Assembly: GCA_036245805.1 (NCBI GenBank)
Contig: BTRK01000002.1
Coordinates: 3,468,689-3,532,688, forward strand
DNA length: 64,000 nt
From: Pristionchus mayeri
Taxonomy: Eukaryota > Nematoda > Chromadorea > Rhabditida > Neodiplogasteridae
Reading direction: 5' to 3'
In this document: positions 1 to 11,602 of the stretch, in pieces
Position numbering within the stretch: the first letter of the stretch is position 1
Layout of the letters: every line of letters begins with the position of its first letter
Notes under the pieces: model-generated
Told to the model about the DNA's origin: nothing
The model's input: only the letters and a program-made list of their open reading frames with translations
Database searches by the model: none
Translations under genes and position numbers: made by a program

Positions 1-15
1 TTATGCATATTTCAG

Positions 16-102
16 ATCTCAATCAACCGTGTACTCCTAACGGTGAATGGTATTACAATCGACGAGATGCTAACACAATTCACGAAGGATATTGGTATCA
101 CT
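16..102 (+). CDS. Unidentified single exon of a gene starting upstream
   Basis: An 87-base open segment preceded by TTTCAG and followed by GTGAGT reads 29 codons (starting ISINRVLLTVNG) with no stop. The flanking splice signals are why I call it an exon. Its hydrophobic/polar pattern loosely recalls the last exon of the F-box-like genes at 5.6 kb and 40.1 kb, but the similarity is too weak to assign. The gene would begin left of the window. It could also be a chance open segment. Confidence 0.3.
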
Positions 103-339
103 GTGAGTGTCTCTCGACCAAGTGTTGTTATTTCCCACATTCAGAAAAAAAGTATTGTTATTTCCCAAATTCAGAAACCATTCCCAAACGAGTAATGTCC
201 CATCCTTACAATTCTAAACTATTTTGAATTCCACAACAACAAATTTCATTTGAATGGCACTAAGTAATTCCACAACTCATTCTTTAAAGACACTGGAGAA
301 GCCACCGTCAATTATGATATTCATTGTGTCACTGAATTA

Positions 340-2960
340 AAAAAAAGCCTGAGATTCATGAGAATGACTGCTTAGAATTTGAGGAATCAGATTCGAAGTG
401 CTACCAGGTTTGGATGGAGTATTGAAATTGCCAAAATGTGTTTGAAAGGTGTTTAAAGACGCTCAACACTAGTCTGACGCCCAGAATACGTGCAAAAGTA
501 TTGGCCAATCTTGCCTCTATCCACAGTGATCAGGTTAGAATGATCTCAATGATAAACTTAGGGTGTAATCAAATATTTCACATTTTAGGAGAATACATAC
601 ATTCGGCGTCTCGCAGTTTCGCGAGGATATGTGGACGGACTATCGTTGGGAGCGACAATTGCTGGAAAAGGCAACAATTTCGCATGGATTGACGGCTCCG
701 ATTGGAATTATACACACTACATCCCAGGTATGGAAAAAATGTCATTTCTCTGAAATGACATTTTTTTAGGATTCCCAATCAACGGTTACGGCGACTGTCT
801 GGTAATGGAAACGGCTGACTCCAAAGGGCAATGGGCGAACAATGATTGCTCAGCCAAGCTTCCATTCGTGTGCTCGTGGAAACGTTGGTGAATCTGGCAT
901 ATTGAGAATGATCCAAGCTTCATAGCGTACACCGATTCGCCACCACAAACTTGTCTGGGAGCGAGCATCAAGGAGGGAGACATAGTGGGTGCTTTGTGGA
1001 ATATTTTGTTCATCCCATTCATGTTTCATACATTTCAATTTACCTTGAAAGGTTCGCACGCCCGGATACCCTGTGGACGCCTCGACATTCTGCGATTTCT
1101 TCCTGAAAGTTCAATCTGGAAAATTGGTCGAAATCGAGGTTTGAGTATTGAAATTCGACTTTTGTTATTGCACGCTGACATATGCATCAGGTTGGTGAGA
1201 AAGTAATGATAGATTTTCAAATTTGTGATTATCTGATTCCCCCGTCTTTTGCGTACGCCTGATTATCATATTGTTATTCATGCTCGTTGAGTGCATTGAT
1301 ACTCTTTCTATCGCACATTGGTCCAAGCCTATCCAATTTGCATTGAGGTCACAGAATTATGACAAAGGTACATCAACAGAGATTGGACCTGATTACGTTT
1401 TTGCCCAGCAATCCATGGAGCGCTGTGATAGGGAAAATATTATGCCACAGCCGCAAAGTGCGACATAAGTATATCACAATACAACATTTGGATCAGGTCT
1501 GCTGCGAAAGGTCTTTTAAAAATACACTTATTTGTGAACTTGACAATGCCTGAACATCAATCAATGTGCTTGTTTTTGCCGTGTATCCGTAACAATTGAT
1601 GTATCGATTTCAAAAATAGTAAAATGAAAAGCACCTTCCACTGTTAACTTAAAAATATATTAATGAGGGCATGCAATACTTCTACCAAGAACATGTACAA
1701 TTGATCATCCTGACAATGAAATTCGATCATCGAAATTCGAATATTTCAAAACTCTCTCTGTTTCCAGCATATGTGAAAAGCCGCAACTTTTGTGGTTAAC
1801 TGTTAAAGCTACTCTTTATATATCAGTATTCGGCAGGGCTAGGTCAGGGGTTTACTCCATTGTGAGAAAATGCATTCATTCACCGTACACCAACAGTCAA
1901 CATTTTGACTATGTTGATCTTAATTCAACGATAATGAAAATTTATTTTTTTCTAGAAGTAGAAAAGGCATCAGTTAAAATATTTTAACGCAATATGTAGC
2001 AACATAGTGAACAATACAAGCGCACGTACGCCAGTCTTAATAATCCTCGAAGCAGGAATTTTTATCATTTGTGAAGTATTACCTTGGCCAGGGTTGGATT
2101 CAATGGTGTGTTAATCGTGCTATATTGAGGCTTGAACGGCCATATACCCTTTTTCGAAAGAACTGCATATGGGCGTCACAGTTCACTATGTAAGAATGAA
2201 CGACTATTTTTTCCTTCACAATACGAGAGCCAAAAATTTTTTTTCGAGAAGTGCGGAAATTTCACATTTGACAAAACTTCATTTTCCGTGATACCCAAAA
2301 AGCATTATGCGACTCGAACATGTGCGTACATTGGCCAAGTCAACTCCTAATATATGCTATCGAGCTAGCTTAAGATCGTTAACGAAAAGGATTTTATGGG
2401 AGTTCAAAAACCATGATCAAAATCTAGCATTACTTTCTCACCAACCTAATAGCAACCTTTTGCAATGAACTTTTTCTTTAAAAAAATATTCAAAACATTT
2501 TTCTAAAATTTTCTGTTTAATTCAGGTGCTCGTTCTCGAGGCGAATACGTGTTGTGATCACTTCATCATTGAGGAAGGCTCGTTCGGAGGCAATAAGATT
2601 GCAAAGTTTGTAATATCTTCTTCTTTTTAGTTTAAGTCTTGTTTTTTTATTGCACAATCAATAATTTCAAAATGAGTTTTCAGTCTGACTGGTGCAAGCA
2701 TCGGTTTGACGTTCCGCACCAATTCGTCGAATATGATGAGAGCCAGTTGGCAACCCAACGGGGGAATGAATGTCAGAGGCGCGATGGTGAATAATTCTGA
2801 ATATTTCGAAGAAACAAATCATCATTATGAGCCGATTTTTCAGTTCACTTTCCGAGGAGTGTAGGACATCATTTCTGCTAGATGCTAGTAGAGTTCGAGC
2901 AGCGATACCGCGGTCTCTATATGTTATGTACTCTCGCTGATCGACCGGAATCTTCATAGT
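340..2960 (+). pseudogene. C-type lectin (CTLD) plus CUB domain gene, apparently decayed
   Basis: Exons at about 463-533, 588-731 and 770-890 encode a C-type lectin domain: LASIHSDQ, then WLGA-like LGATIAGKGNNFAWIDG, then GYGDCLVME...WANNDC...PFVC. A linker with SPPQTCLG (about 940-1000) follows, then CUB-like segments at about 1052-1138 (STFCDFFLKV...KLVEIE), 2526-2610 (EANTCCDHFIIEEGSFGGN) and 2683-2790 (LTFRTNSSNMMRASWQPNG). Nematode clec genes with CTLD followed by CUB are extracellular proteins linked to carbohydrate binding and innate defence. Signs of decay: the first CTLD exon needs a frame change around 505-515 to join SDAQNTCKSIG to ANLASIHSD, there is an in-frame TAG just before it, and a TAG follows FTFRGV near 2860. 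The intron at about 1139-2525 is unusually long and holds nothing I recognise. Family identity is secure; the pseudogene call is less so. Confidence 0.75.
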
Positions 2961-3467
2961 CCCCATCCATTATATGCATCGATATAATTCGCATGTTTAT
3001 TATTCGTATTACAAGGATCGTTGTTTTCTTTATTTTAGAAAGAATAAATGAATACGAATCAACTACATCTGATAGGCATATTCTCCGTAAGACTCATTTC
3101 ACCACTGAAGTTAGAGTGTACATTACAAATGCGGCTCGCATATGTTCCGTTGTTTTATAAATTTTGATCGACCCCGCGGGGCCGAAAAATTGGATAACGG
3201 GGTCGTAAATTTGTCATGCAAAAATGAGTCATATTGTACAGAAATGATGTAATTTCATAGTTATGATGCAATAACGTGTCTGGTTATCATAGCTTACATA
3301 AAATGGTCAGTATAGTTCAGGGAAGGTGACCTTTGAGGCAACATTGGACATCAGACCAACAGAAACAATTCGTCATTATGACGTAATATTTCGTCATCTT
3401 ACGTAATATTTCGTCATTTATATGTAATACTTGTTTTTTTGCTGATTTTTTAAGCTGAAAACGTTTC

Positions 3468-3761
3468 TCAGCGCTCCTGAGCGTCTAGTACACCGTTCGT
3501 TTTGCCGCTTACGCCATGAGCCTTGCTTCTTGATGCAATCCAGTCCAAAATCCCGGACCTACTCTCCCCCATCGCCCAATACTTCCTCCTCCCTGTACCA
3601 ACACCCGCATCGGCTGCCGTTCCCACAAGGCGACACTCTACGATAATCCAGTCTATGACTGCTCCTGTTACCCCTGCAACGCCTATTGTCAAGCCACCAA
3701 GAGCGCCTTCTATGGGCAGAGGAGGGAGGAAGCCAAGATATACATCCAGAAATTGTATCAT
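3468..3761 (-). other. Open reading frame of unknown meaning in GC-rich DNA
   Basis: A 97-codon frame contains a glycine/alanine/isoleucine-rich hydrophobic stretch (roughly residues 16-45), suggesting a membrane segment. Other frames in the same interval are also open, as expected for GC-rich sequence. No splice partners or conserved motif are recognised. It sits directly beside the CTCGAG-rich repeat and could be part of a degraded mobile element. Weak evidence for a gene. Confidence 0.2.
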
Positions 3762-3774
3762 CTCTATTCACTAC

Positions 3775-3985
3775 TGTTGTTCGCTCGAGCGTTGCTCTCG
3801 AGCGCTGCTCGAGCGATTATTTCTGGGAGTCGCTCGAGCGAGAGCGGCGCTCGAGCGATGAATTCGAGCGATTTTAATCAATGCAACTTGAAGAAATAAT
3901 GACAAAATCACTCGAGCGCCGCTCTCGCTCGAGCGATTTTCTAAAATTATCGGTCGAGCGACGAGCGCTCGCGAATAACATCACT
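3775..3985. repeat. Cluster of CTCGAGCG / CGCTCGAG inverted units
   Basis: Within about 200 bp the palindromic core CTCGAG, usually extended to CGCTCGAGCG, recurs many times in both orientations. The cluster is flanked on both sides by near-identical ATTCACTA words (about 3767 and 3990). The central part has inverted symmetry: a run reading GCTCGAGCGAGAGCGGCGC on the left is mirrored by GCGCCGCTCTCGCTCGAGC on the right. It can fold into a GC-rich hairpin. Function unknown. Confidence 0.7.
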
Positions 3986-4059
3986 ACTATTCACTAAGAC
4001 TCCTTTTAGAAAGAAAAAAATACGGCCCCGGGGGCCGACATACGGCCCCGCCACTAAAA

Positions 4060-4175
4060 TTTACGGCCGGCGTTTACTCAGATAGATTTTTTTACGGCCC
4101 CGTTTATTCAGACAATTTTTTTCAACGGCCCCGTTTATTAAGACAGATTTTTTACGGCCACGCTTATTCAGATAT
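4060..4175. repeat. Short tandem repeat, about 33-bp unit, roughly 3-4 copies
   Basis: The words ACGGCCCCGTTTATTCAGACA plus a T-run recur at about 4062, 4095, 4128 and 4155 with small differences. The repeat is adjacent to a GC-rich ACGGCCCCGGGGGCCG word (4022-4037). A related GGGGCCG/CGGGGTCG block lies near 3170-3205. Confidence 0.6.
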
Positions 4176-4296
4176 AGCCGATACAAATGGATATCGAAAC
4201 AGTTTAAAAAATAGCAATTAAAAGTATTTGAAATCATTGTTTTAGGAAACAACTCTGTGGAAAAAGTGTTATTCGCAATTGAAATATAAATTATTA

Positions 4297-5556
4297 TCAG
4301 GTTGTAACATAAGTTTTGTCGCGTCCAATCTCTTATGCATTTTAACCTCAGAAATTCTTCGAATTAATTTAATCTCAATTTCGTTATTCATCATCAGTGA
4401 GGGCCTTCGTACTCTTTCTTACGCGCTTTACTTCAGTCCTGTCAAGGCAGTTGAGGAGGCACATTAGTCAGACAAAGTTGTACTGAGATAAGGATTAGAA
4501 ATCATTTTCACGCATCAGCTCTTCTTGAAAAGGGTAAATTATGCCGATTTTGTGTGATTTGCGTAAAGTACTACATATGTGCATAATTTTGAACCACTCA
4601 CGGATAATGACAAACGAAAATCGTTCTAGAAATGTAGACGAGTTTGTATAATGTGGATGGTTGGTGACGGTCGCGAAAACTTTCGCAAGCCGAATTTTCT
4701 TCTCAGTAGATATCCAGATCCAAATAGTGGTAGAATATAGTTCACCCAAAGTGGTCAGTGTGCAGACAAAGTTTGGGGTAGATTGGGTTCTGTTGAGATA
4801 AGTGGCTCCATTCAGAACGATGGTATGTAAATTAAACTATTGAAATCGGCACTTTGTTCATATTCCTACCTCGCACACATGTTCAATATCTGATTTGTTG
4901 TGTCCATCCGAACCATAAACCCTTCCCTTACTAGTATCTACATAAGTTTGGAAATAAATAGCTTTTGAATGACAATCTTTAATTCGAAACACCTAAACTT
5001 GCAAATTTTGGTAAAATTGTGCGCGAATTGAATTAATAAAAATTCAAATTTCCCACAAGTGGAGTGTTCTTTCTCTCACTTGTTTAATGATAAATTATAC
5101 CTCCATGAGTGGTAATTGAACGCACTTATGTTAGTCACTGTTGTTGCAATTCTGGATTCAGAAGAGTTGGTCAAGTTGGCTACGAATCAGCGGCTAACCT
5201 TACACTCAGTGAAGTATATCTTTGGTTCCGCTCAACATAGCACCATATCTGGCGTATATTTTGAAAGAGCATTGACGGGGTATATCACCATGCTGTAGAA
5301 GTTTGGTTCATTATTCATCTCTGCGAACTAGCACCCGATCAAACGAATTAATAAAATCTGCACCAAATTTAAATCAGTTCATATTAATATTTTTCGCATA
5401 GCCAGCGTGCGCAGTTCAGCTCTACCCTATGGTTTGAATGTGCATGAACACCCCAAACATATACTAGGAGGTCAGGCATTGATAATGTTTGAGAAGTATC
5501 CTTCATGGAAATATTGTGAACCTCCGAAATGCGACAAAACTTATGTTACAACCTAA
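4297..5556. mobile_element. Non-autonomous Tc1/mariner-like element, copy 1
   Basis: The ends are inverted repeats (TCAGGTTGTAACATAAG at left; CTTATGTTACAACCTAA at right) bounded by TA dinucleotides at 4295-4296 and 5557-5558. The 1.26-kb body is shared with the copies at 6629 and 38702, and no transposase frame is present. The ends match those of the transposase-bearing mariner at 43.2-44.4 kb (AGGTTGTAACA...TTTTGTCG), so that element or a relative could have mobilised it. It lies at the 3' end of the F-box-like pseudogene at 5.6 kb. Confidence 0.88.
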
Positions 5557-7990
5557 TATATAATGTCGATAGGAAGTTCAATGTGTGCGATTTGAACACC
5601 TTCGTCAGGACTTCCCATTCTCACTCGGTAATTTCCGATTTGAATATCCATCAAGTAAGAATCAATCGATGTAAAGAATTGAATTTTAATATTTGTATGA
5701 TGAAAGTGATGAAAAAATGTCAATACCAAACTCTTTGTATGCAAAAAATAAATACAAGAGAAGGGAATAACAAAACAAAAACAGCATGAAATAATCATGT
5801 ATACACGTTTACCTCAACAAGCTGCTCCAGAGCTGTTCGTGGAAACATAGGAGTTTCGAAACAGAAAAATCGATAGTTTCTTGCATTTACTACTGAGTAA
5901 TTTATGAATGAAAGACAGCTGGATCTGTTGCTTGAATTCATCCAAGTAAATATACAACTCATTTGTTATGTCTGCTAGTTCAAGGAGAAACGTGAAAGAG
6001 TCTGAACACTTGTTTTCAATTAATATTATGTAACTCATTTGTAGAGATTTCAGTTATTATGTATCTTAATCAATAAATATGTTGTAATGATTTGTCGAAC
6101 CTTCTGTAAGTTCTCCTATTGTATAGGCGACTGAATCCGGTTTCGTTGATTTGATCAAGTCGAGTGAAGGTTGGCTTTAAATATTAAACTACTTTTTTCG
6201 CTCAGAAATGATATCGATAAGAATAGCCTATTTAGTTTATCGTTTCTCTGGGATATTTCCAGATCACTTTTTTTTCATTTACAAACTCGACCCATTAGTT
6301 AATTGATCTTACAACTGGTTATAGTTTGAGTAAGACGTATGCAGAGTGATTGATGGAATGTGTTTTCCATTTTCGAAGAATTTCGAGAGAATAAGGATCA
6401 TAACATCCTTATCGTACTCAAGGTGTATACTGCGAAAAATAGTGTTTGGAATCGTTCGATTCATTATCTCGAAGAAGTTAGTCAAACTGGCAGCTACCAT
6501 GGGATACTGAAATTCAGACAATTTGTAAATTAAACATACATTAAAACTGATACAGTTGTATGGCAAATGCATGCACACCTTTGGATCGAGCTTGGAAATC
6601 CCGAGTGTTGATGTTGCAGTATAATATATCAGGCTGTAACATAAGTTTTGTCGCGTCCAATCTCTTATGCATTCTAACCTCAGAAATTCTTCGAATTAGT
6701 TTAATCTCAATTTCGTTATTAATCATCAGTGAGGGCCTTCGTACCCTTTCTTACGCTCTTTACTTCAGTCCTGTCAAGGCAGTTGAGGAGGCACATTAGT
6801 CAAACAAAGTTGTACTGAGATCAGGATTATTAATCATTTTCACGCATCAGCTCTTCTTGAAAAGGAGAAATTATGCCGATTTAGTGTGATTTGCGTAAAG
6901 TACTACATATGGGCATAATTTTGAACCACTCACGGATAATGACAAACGAAAATCGTTCTCGAAATGTAGACGAATTTGTATAATGTGGATGGTTGGTGAC
7001 GGCCGCGAAAACTTTCGCAAGCCGAATTTTCTTCTCAATAGATATCCAGATCCAAATAGTGGTGGAATATAGTTCACCCAAAGTGGTCAGTATACAGACA
7101 AAGTTTGGGGTAGATTGGGCTCTGTTGAGATAAGTGGCTCCATTCAGAACGATGGTATGTAAATGAAACTACTGACATTGACACTTTGTTCATATTCCTA
7201 CCTCACACACATGTTCAATATTTGATTTATTGTGTCCATCCGAACCATCAACCCTTCCCTTACCATTATCTACTTCGGATAATTTTGGAAATAAATAGCT
7301 TTTGAATGACAATCTTTAATTCGAAACACCTAAACTTGCATTTTTTGGTAAAATTGTGCGCGAATTGAATTAATGAAAATTGAAATTTCCAACAAGTAGA
7401 GTGTTCTTTCTCTCACATGTTTAATGATAAATTAGAGCTCCATGAGTGGTAATTGGAACGCACTTATGTTAGTCACTGTTGTTGTAAATCTGGTTTCAGA
7501 AGAGTTGGTCAAGTTGGCTACGAATCAGCGGCTAACCTTTCACTCCGTGAAGTATATCTTTGGTTCCGTTCAACCTAGCACCATATCTGGCATATATTTT
7601 GAAAGAGAATTGACGGGGCAAATCACCATGCAGTAGAAGTTTGGTTCATTATTCATCTCTGCGAACTAGCACCCGATCACACGAATTAATAAAATCTGCA
7701 CCAAATTTAAATCAGTTCATATTAATATTTTTCGCATAGCCAGCGTGCGCAGTTCAGCTCTACCCTATGGTTTGAATGTGCATGAACACCCCAAACATAT
7801 ACTAGGAGGTCAGGCATTGATAATGTTTGAGAAGTATCCTTCATGGAAATATTGTGAACCTCCGAAATGCGACAAAACTTATGTTACAACCTAATACATA
7901 CAAGAAAATGCGAGATTCGCAACAAAAATGCACTTCTGCTTCACAATCAATTTCCTAAAAATGTCCAATGTCTGAATAAAAAAATCTGGG
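5557..7990 (-). pseudogene. F-box-like gene (paralogue of the gene at 36.5-40.2 kb), disrupted by two elements
   Basis: Minus-strand exons match the 36.5-kb gene in order and phase. They are 6313-6506 (194 nt, phase 2 end; ...SLTNFFEIMNRTIPNT...), 5813-6001 (SFTFLLELADITNELYIYLD...) and about 5559-5670 (DIQIGNYRVRMGSPDEG). The second exon continues across the element at 6629-7894: codons resembling CCKRIRKLL lie near 7900-7950 and the remainder (STLGISKLDPKV) at 6540-6625. Element copy 2 therefore sits inside an exon. A further frame change is needed in the 5813-6001 exon to reach its end (ALEQLVE before GTAAAC), and element copy 1 abuts the last exon. I could not find a first F-box exon. Clearly broken compared with its paralogue. 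Confidence 0.7.
6629..7894. mobile_element. Non-autonomous Tc1/mariner-like element, copy 2
   Basis: It has the same 1.27-kb sequence and termini as copy 1 (TCAGGCTGTAACATAAG ... CTTATGTTACAACCTAA), with TA at 6627-6628 and 7895-7896. It inserted within the second exon of the F-box-like pseudogene. It is highly similar to copy 1 throughout, so both are fairly recent or the pair arose by homogenisation. No transposase. Confidence 0.88.
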
Positions 7991-9780
7991 CTATATAACA
8001 TGGAATGGGTAAGTAAAAATGTAACAATAATTGGGATATCACGAGGACAGTTGAGGATGGTGCAGTGAACTCGCGTGTAATCGTTTCGCAGTGCTCTCTA
8101 ATTTTAATGGGCTGTCGAGAGGTGAGGAGGAGGGAGGGAAAGGATAGAGTTGCGCATTATGTAGAGTAGTGAGGGATAACGAACCACTGCATTTCCCTCG
8201 CTTAATACGAGCACTACCCGGTCTAAAGCAAAATACGGGAATGAGAGAGGGATTGCAAAAATAAATCATATTCTTTTGAGAGTCGGCCTATTATATTTCT
8301 TGGGAGTAGCGTGCTTAATCTGTATTGCACTACCACCTAAACTACTGTATCTAAATATTTGAGTCCTTAGTATCCTCGGCACATAATTTCTTTCTAAAAT
8401 GATCTACTATATCTTACTATTATTTGACGATGACAGGGATATGCTTGAGCATCATGTTGAGACAGCTTGTATATTTTTTTACAATTGTCTGACACAAGGA
8501 GGTAAAACTGGTCCCAGAAACTGAATGAGGTCATGATGATGCTGAGCTATAGATGGGGTTGTTTTCGGTTTGTCGCTTTTGTGCGCCCCCTCCCAGGCGT
8601 TAGGACCGATAAGAACTATGGCTTCATGCCGCCTTTGGTATATCAAAGGCGGCATTACGTAATAGTTCTCGTCCGCCACTTCCCATTACCGCACTGTCGT
8701 CGTCATCATCCACGTTCTCATCAGGTATGGGAGCAGTCGCGCATATGTCATAGATCTCCACTCGTCTCTGGCTCAGATGACACTTGAAATCTTCATTTGC
8801 CCTCTTTGACACCTTCAAATGGAAACAAAAAAAAGATGGAATCCAAAGATAGGCATTTGGTTGCAAGCATATGCACCGTTTCTAGACCTATTAATTAATT
8901 AATTAACGATTTAATTTAATTAATAAATTATGTATCACATCCGGCAATAGTGCACAGGTGAGGATGGGACCCATAATTGCCTAAAATAACATTGCAGACT
9001 ACCTCTCTCAGCTGTAGGAAATGCTTATCGTCGAAGAACTTGCAGATATTGGCTGTGGTAAATTGAGAAAAATCGCGAATATGAATGAACATTTTCTGAA
9101 AAAAATATAACTATTTATTGGTGATATAAATATTAGAAATGAAGGAAAATGTAGCAAAAAAAAGATAGTATATTATTTTATGACTGGTGAAAGTACATGT
9201 GTTTAAACGCGCGTCCATTACTTTCGCGCCAGCACTGTATACCTACACCAGATATCATCGAAAGTAAAAATTAACTATTTTGCGGATATAAGCTAACCTT
9301 TCGCACTTAGTTTTTGGTAACACTGTATGATTGTATGGTTGTCTGTTAAAGGGATCCGGACATCAAAAATCAAGTGTGCCTTAAATTGCGTCTCATCGAC
9401 CCCTTAGTTGAATGCAATAACCTAAAAAAATTTAAAAAATATATATTTAAATAATAATAATAAATAATTAAATATATAGTGTATTACTGTGGTAGCGTGT
9501 AAATTCGACGTTTCAAAAAATTCAAAAAATATAAATTAAAATTACTGTATTGGAAGCATCTTGATTATCGGTTTTCAGACAGGCTGCTCGGCCGTCTTCT
9601 TCGGCAGTTTCTTTGCTTTCTTTTTCTTTTTTTCGGTTATTTATGCTGTATTTCACTGTTTTATGGCCTGATTTGCATAAGAAAAGAGCTCGGTCATGTA
9701 TAATGCGGTTAGTGAAGTAATCTGCCCCTATTGAATAGCGAACGAGCGTTTTCTAGTTGCTTCATAGTTCTTCTAATCGC
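7897..9780. other. Gene-free stretch, AT-rich
   Basis: I see no convincing gene here. The region holds one ~77-bp palindromic repeat (8601-8677), an alternating TTAATTAA-rich block at about 8890-8935 and A/T low-complexity sequence at about 9420-9545. Several short frames on both strands cross the palindrome and are not believed to be genes. Confidence 0.5.
8601..8677. repeat. ~80-bp palindromic repeat (MITE-like), copy a
   Basis: Arms read GATAAGAACTATGGCTTCATG and its inverse around a TTTGGTATATCAAAG core. The consensus seen across the window is GGTCGGATGAGAACTATGAC, then GTCATGCCGCCTTTGATAT, followed by the mirror image. Further copies lie at 42.17, 43.1/44.4, 44.75, 45.15, 45.41 (half), 47.26 and 57.78 kb. 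Confidence 0.75.
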
Positions 9781-10035
9781 ACTTTTATTGCTTGCATTTG
9801 CTATCAGTACATGGCTATGGTTCGCTGCTCCGCTTGCCCGCTATGATTCCACGTATGCCGGACAATTCGCGACGTTGCCGCGATGGGAAGGGAATGGTTA
9901 GTGCGCCCGAACATTCGCGAGGATGAGTTCAAGTTACTCGAAGAGTATGCTAACGACGAGTCAACCCGGGGGGATAGCGAAAATTGCTCGCCACCCCGAC
10001 TTCGTATGGAGAAACTACCTGGACCGTGAGTCATA
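9755..10035 (+). other. Possible coding remnant, unassigned
   Basis: Two overlapping plus-strand frames look protein-like. One is a hydrophobic leader (LLIALLLLAFAISTWLWF) ending in a stop near 9900. The other is an acidic segment (NIREDEFKLLEEYANDES) that shifts frame into HPDFVWRNYLDRE near a GTGAGT at 10028. No start codon precedes the leader in frame. It may be a degenerate gene or chance. Confidence 0.2.
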
Positions 10036-10518
10036 TTGTATTTCGCTTATTAGACTTACTTTCGTCGTTAGAAGGGCCTTTAGGTTGTATAATCCAATTC
10101 TGAATCGATATAAAATCCTTTGCTCCACTACGCATTTTTAGCATTGTAAGAAGGGGGAGGGGAGACTCTAGAGGGGCTGTGTACAGGTACTGGACAACAC
10201 TAATTACTTCCAAAATACATTACAATCGTATGCTTATGCCCTGAGGAGGTAATCTGAATAATATATAAGCCACGAGGAGGCAATAATACACGCATAAAGA
10301 TGCATGACTGATTAACATTCCAGCCCGAGCCAGCTCCTACGGTAGAAGCGATGGCAGATGTAATATATGATCTACTTCTTCCATCGCCTTGTCGGACTCA
10401 GTCGGGAATATCTGGAGTACGTACAACAAATATCATTCGAAACATTTATTCAATTATGAAAACAAGAAACTTGAACGATGGAGAACCACAAAACAGTGAA
10501 ACATTTCAAGCAAATAAT

Positions 10519-11479
10519 ATCGGGTCGACGCCGAACATGGATTGACCGTACTCGAGCATCTTCTCGCAGTCCTCCAGTCCGCCGGGGAAGACCTGATATC
10601 GATCGATAAATATGGCGTACTGTAGCCAATCGTTAACCAGTTCATTCCTTGACCTACCTTGATGCCGTCCCAGTGAGTCGTCTCCATGAGCAGACTCGGG
10701 TCCCAGTCGAGCCTCGGCCCAATCAATCGGCTCAATGCGATCAGCGTCCAGCGCGTCCAGTACATCACTCAGCAGGCGTTCGAACACAGGCGCGACTGCA
10801 ATCGAGAACTATGTATACTACGGTAGTTACGTGGGGAAGGAAGATCAGTTCCCCGGGTCACAATCCTAACTCACTTTTCTAGAACCTTACAGAGCTCCAC
10901 CCCCTCCCCCCTCCACCTTTAGAGGCGTGGCCGAGTACCTAAACTTCAGCAGCCAAAATCCAAACCTAAGAAGTGTCAGCAGATGCCCAAGCAATTTATG
11001 CCAGGCCTTAAGTAGCCTTATCACGAGAAAGGGGTGGAAGGGGCGGGGTTTGGTAAGCTTCTAGGAAAGTGCCCTCACCGGATATTAGTAGGAGATCCAA
11101 AGCACGGGCTCGACGATGCGCACCGACACCTTGTCGATCATTGACTTGGTCATCTGAAGGGATAATATTTATTCTTTTCACAACGTCCAATTCACAACGC
11201 AGATCCCAAATAAAAAAGCACTTTGTAATGATCCTTCTTTACACCTACCGTACCTTGTCGGGGAGTGGTCGGTAGAGGGCTGCGGCGATGAGATGTGATC
11301 CCTTTCTGCGGCTTCTTGCCAGCCAACTGATTCGATATTACGGTAAGACGAGATGGTGTGCTATCGAAAACTGATCCAATTCGAGACCAACCTCGCTTCG
11401 CAGCTCCTTCAGCGGTGTTCGCAGTTGCGCTTGGTGCGTGAAGGTGCGCGCAGTGATGTAGCTGTGGCTACCGGGCACT
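10519..11479 (-). CDS. Unidentified multi-exon gene
   Basis: Five minus-strand segments can be joined with matching phases and canonical borders: 11392-11479 (SYITARTFTHQAQLRT), 11254-11326 (LAGKKPQKGITSHRR), 11079-11153 (DDQVNDRQGVGAHRRARA), 10658-10795 (PVFERLLSDVLDALDADRI) and one beginning at 10619. The phase agreement across four junctions is the main evidence that this is, or was, a gene. The product is Arg-rich at first and then acidic/hydrophobic, and I recognise no domain. The last segment is open in two frames (one reads DRYQVFPGGLEDCEKMLEYG), so the final junction is uncertain. The first exon is not found. The segment lies just downstream of the PITP gene on the same strand and could be an unusual extension of it. 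Confidence 0.4.
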
Positions 11480-11602
11480 CTGCAATATACGGTAAATAAC
11501 CAAGCCGGAAACTGATTGTAGATGGCATGGAGCAGTAAATTGACTGTTTTCAATTTGCAGTTCGATTCCGCCGTTAAAATTACATATTCAATCAGCATTA
11601 AA

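Noticed and set aside
4279..7636. Small frames shared at 4279-4467, 6560-6799 and 5116-5298, 7442-7636
   Set aside because: Repeated only because they sit in copies of the non-autonomous element; too short, with no motif and with differing ends.
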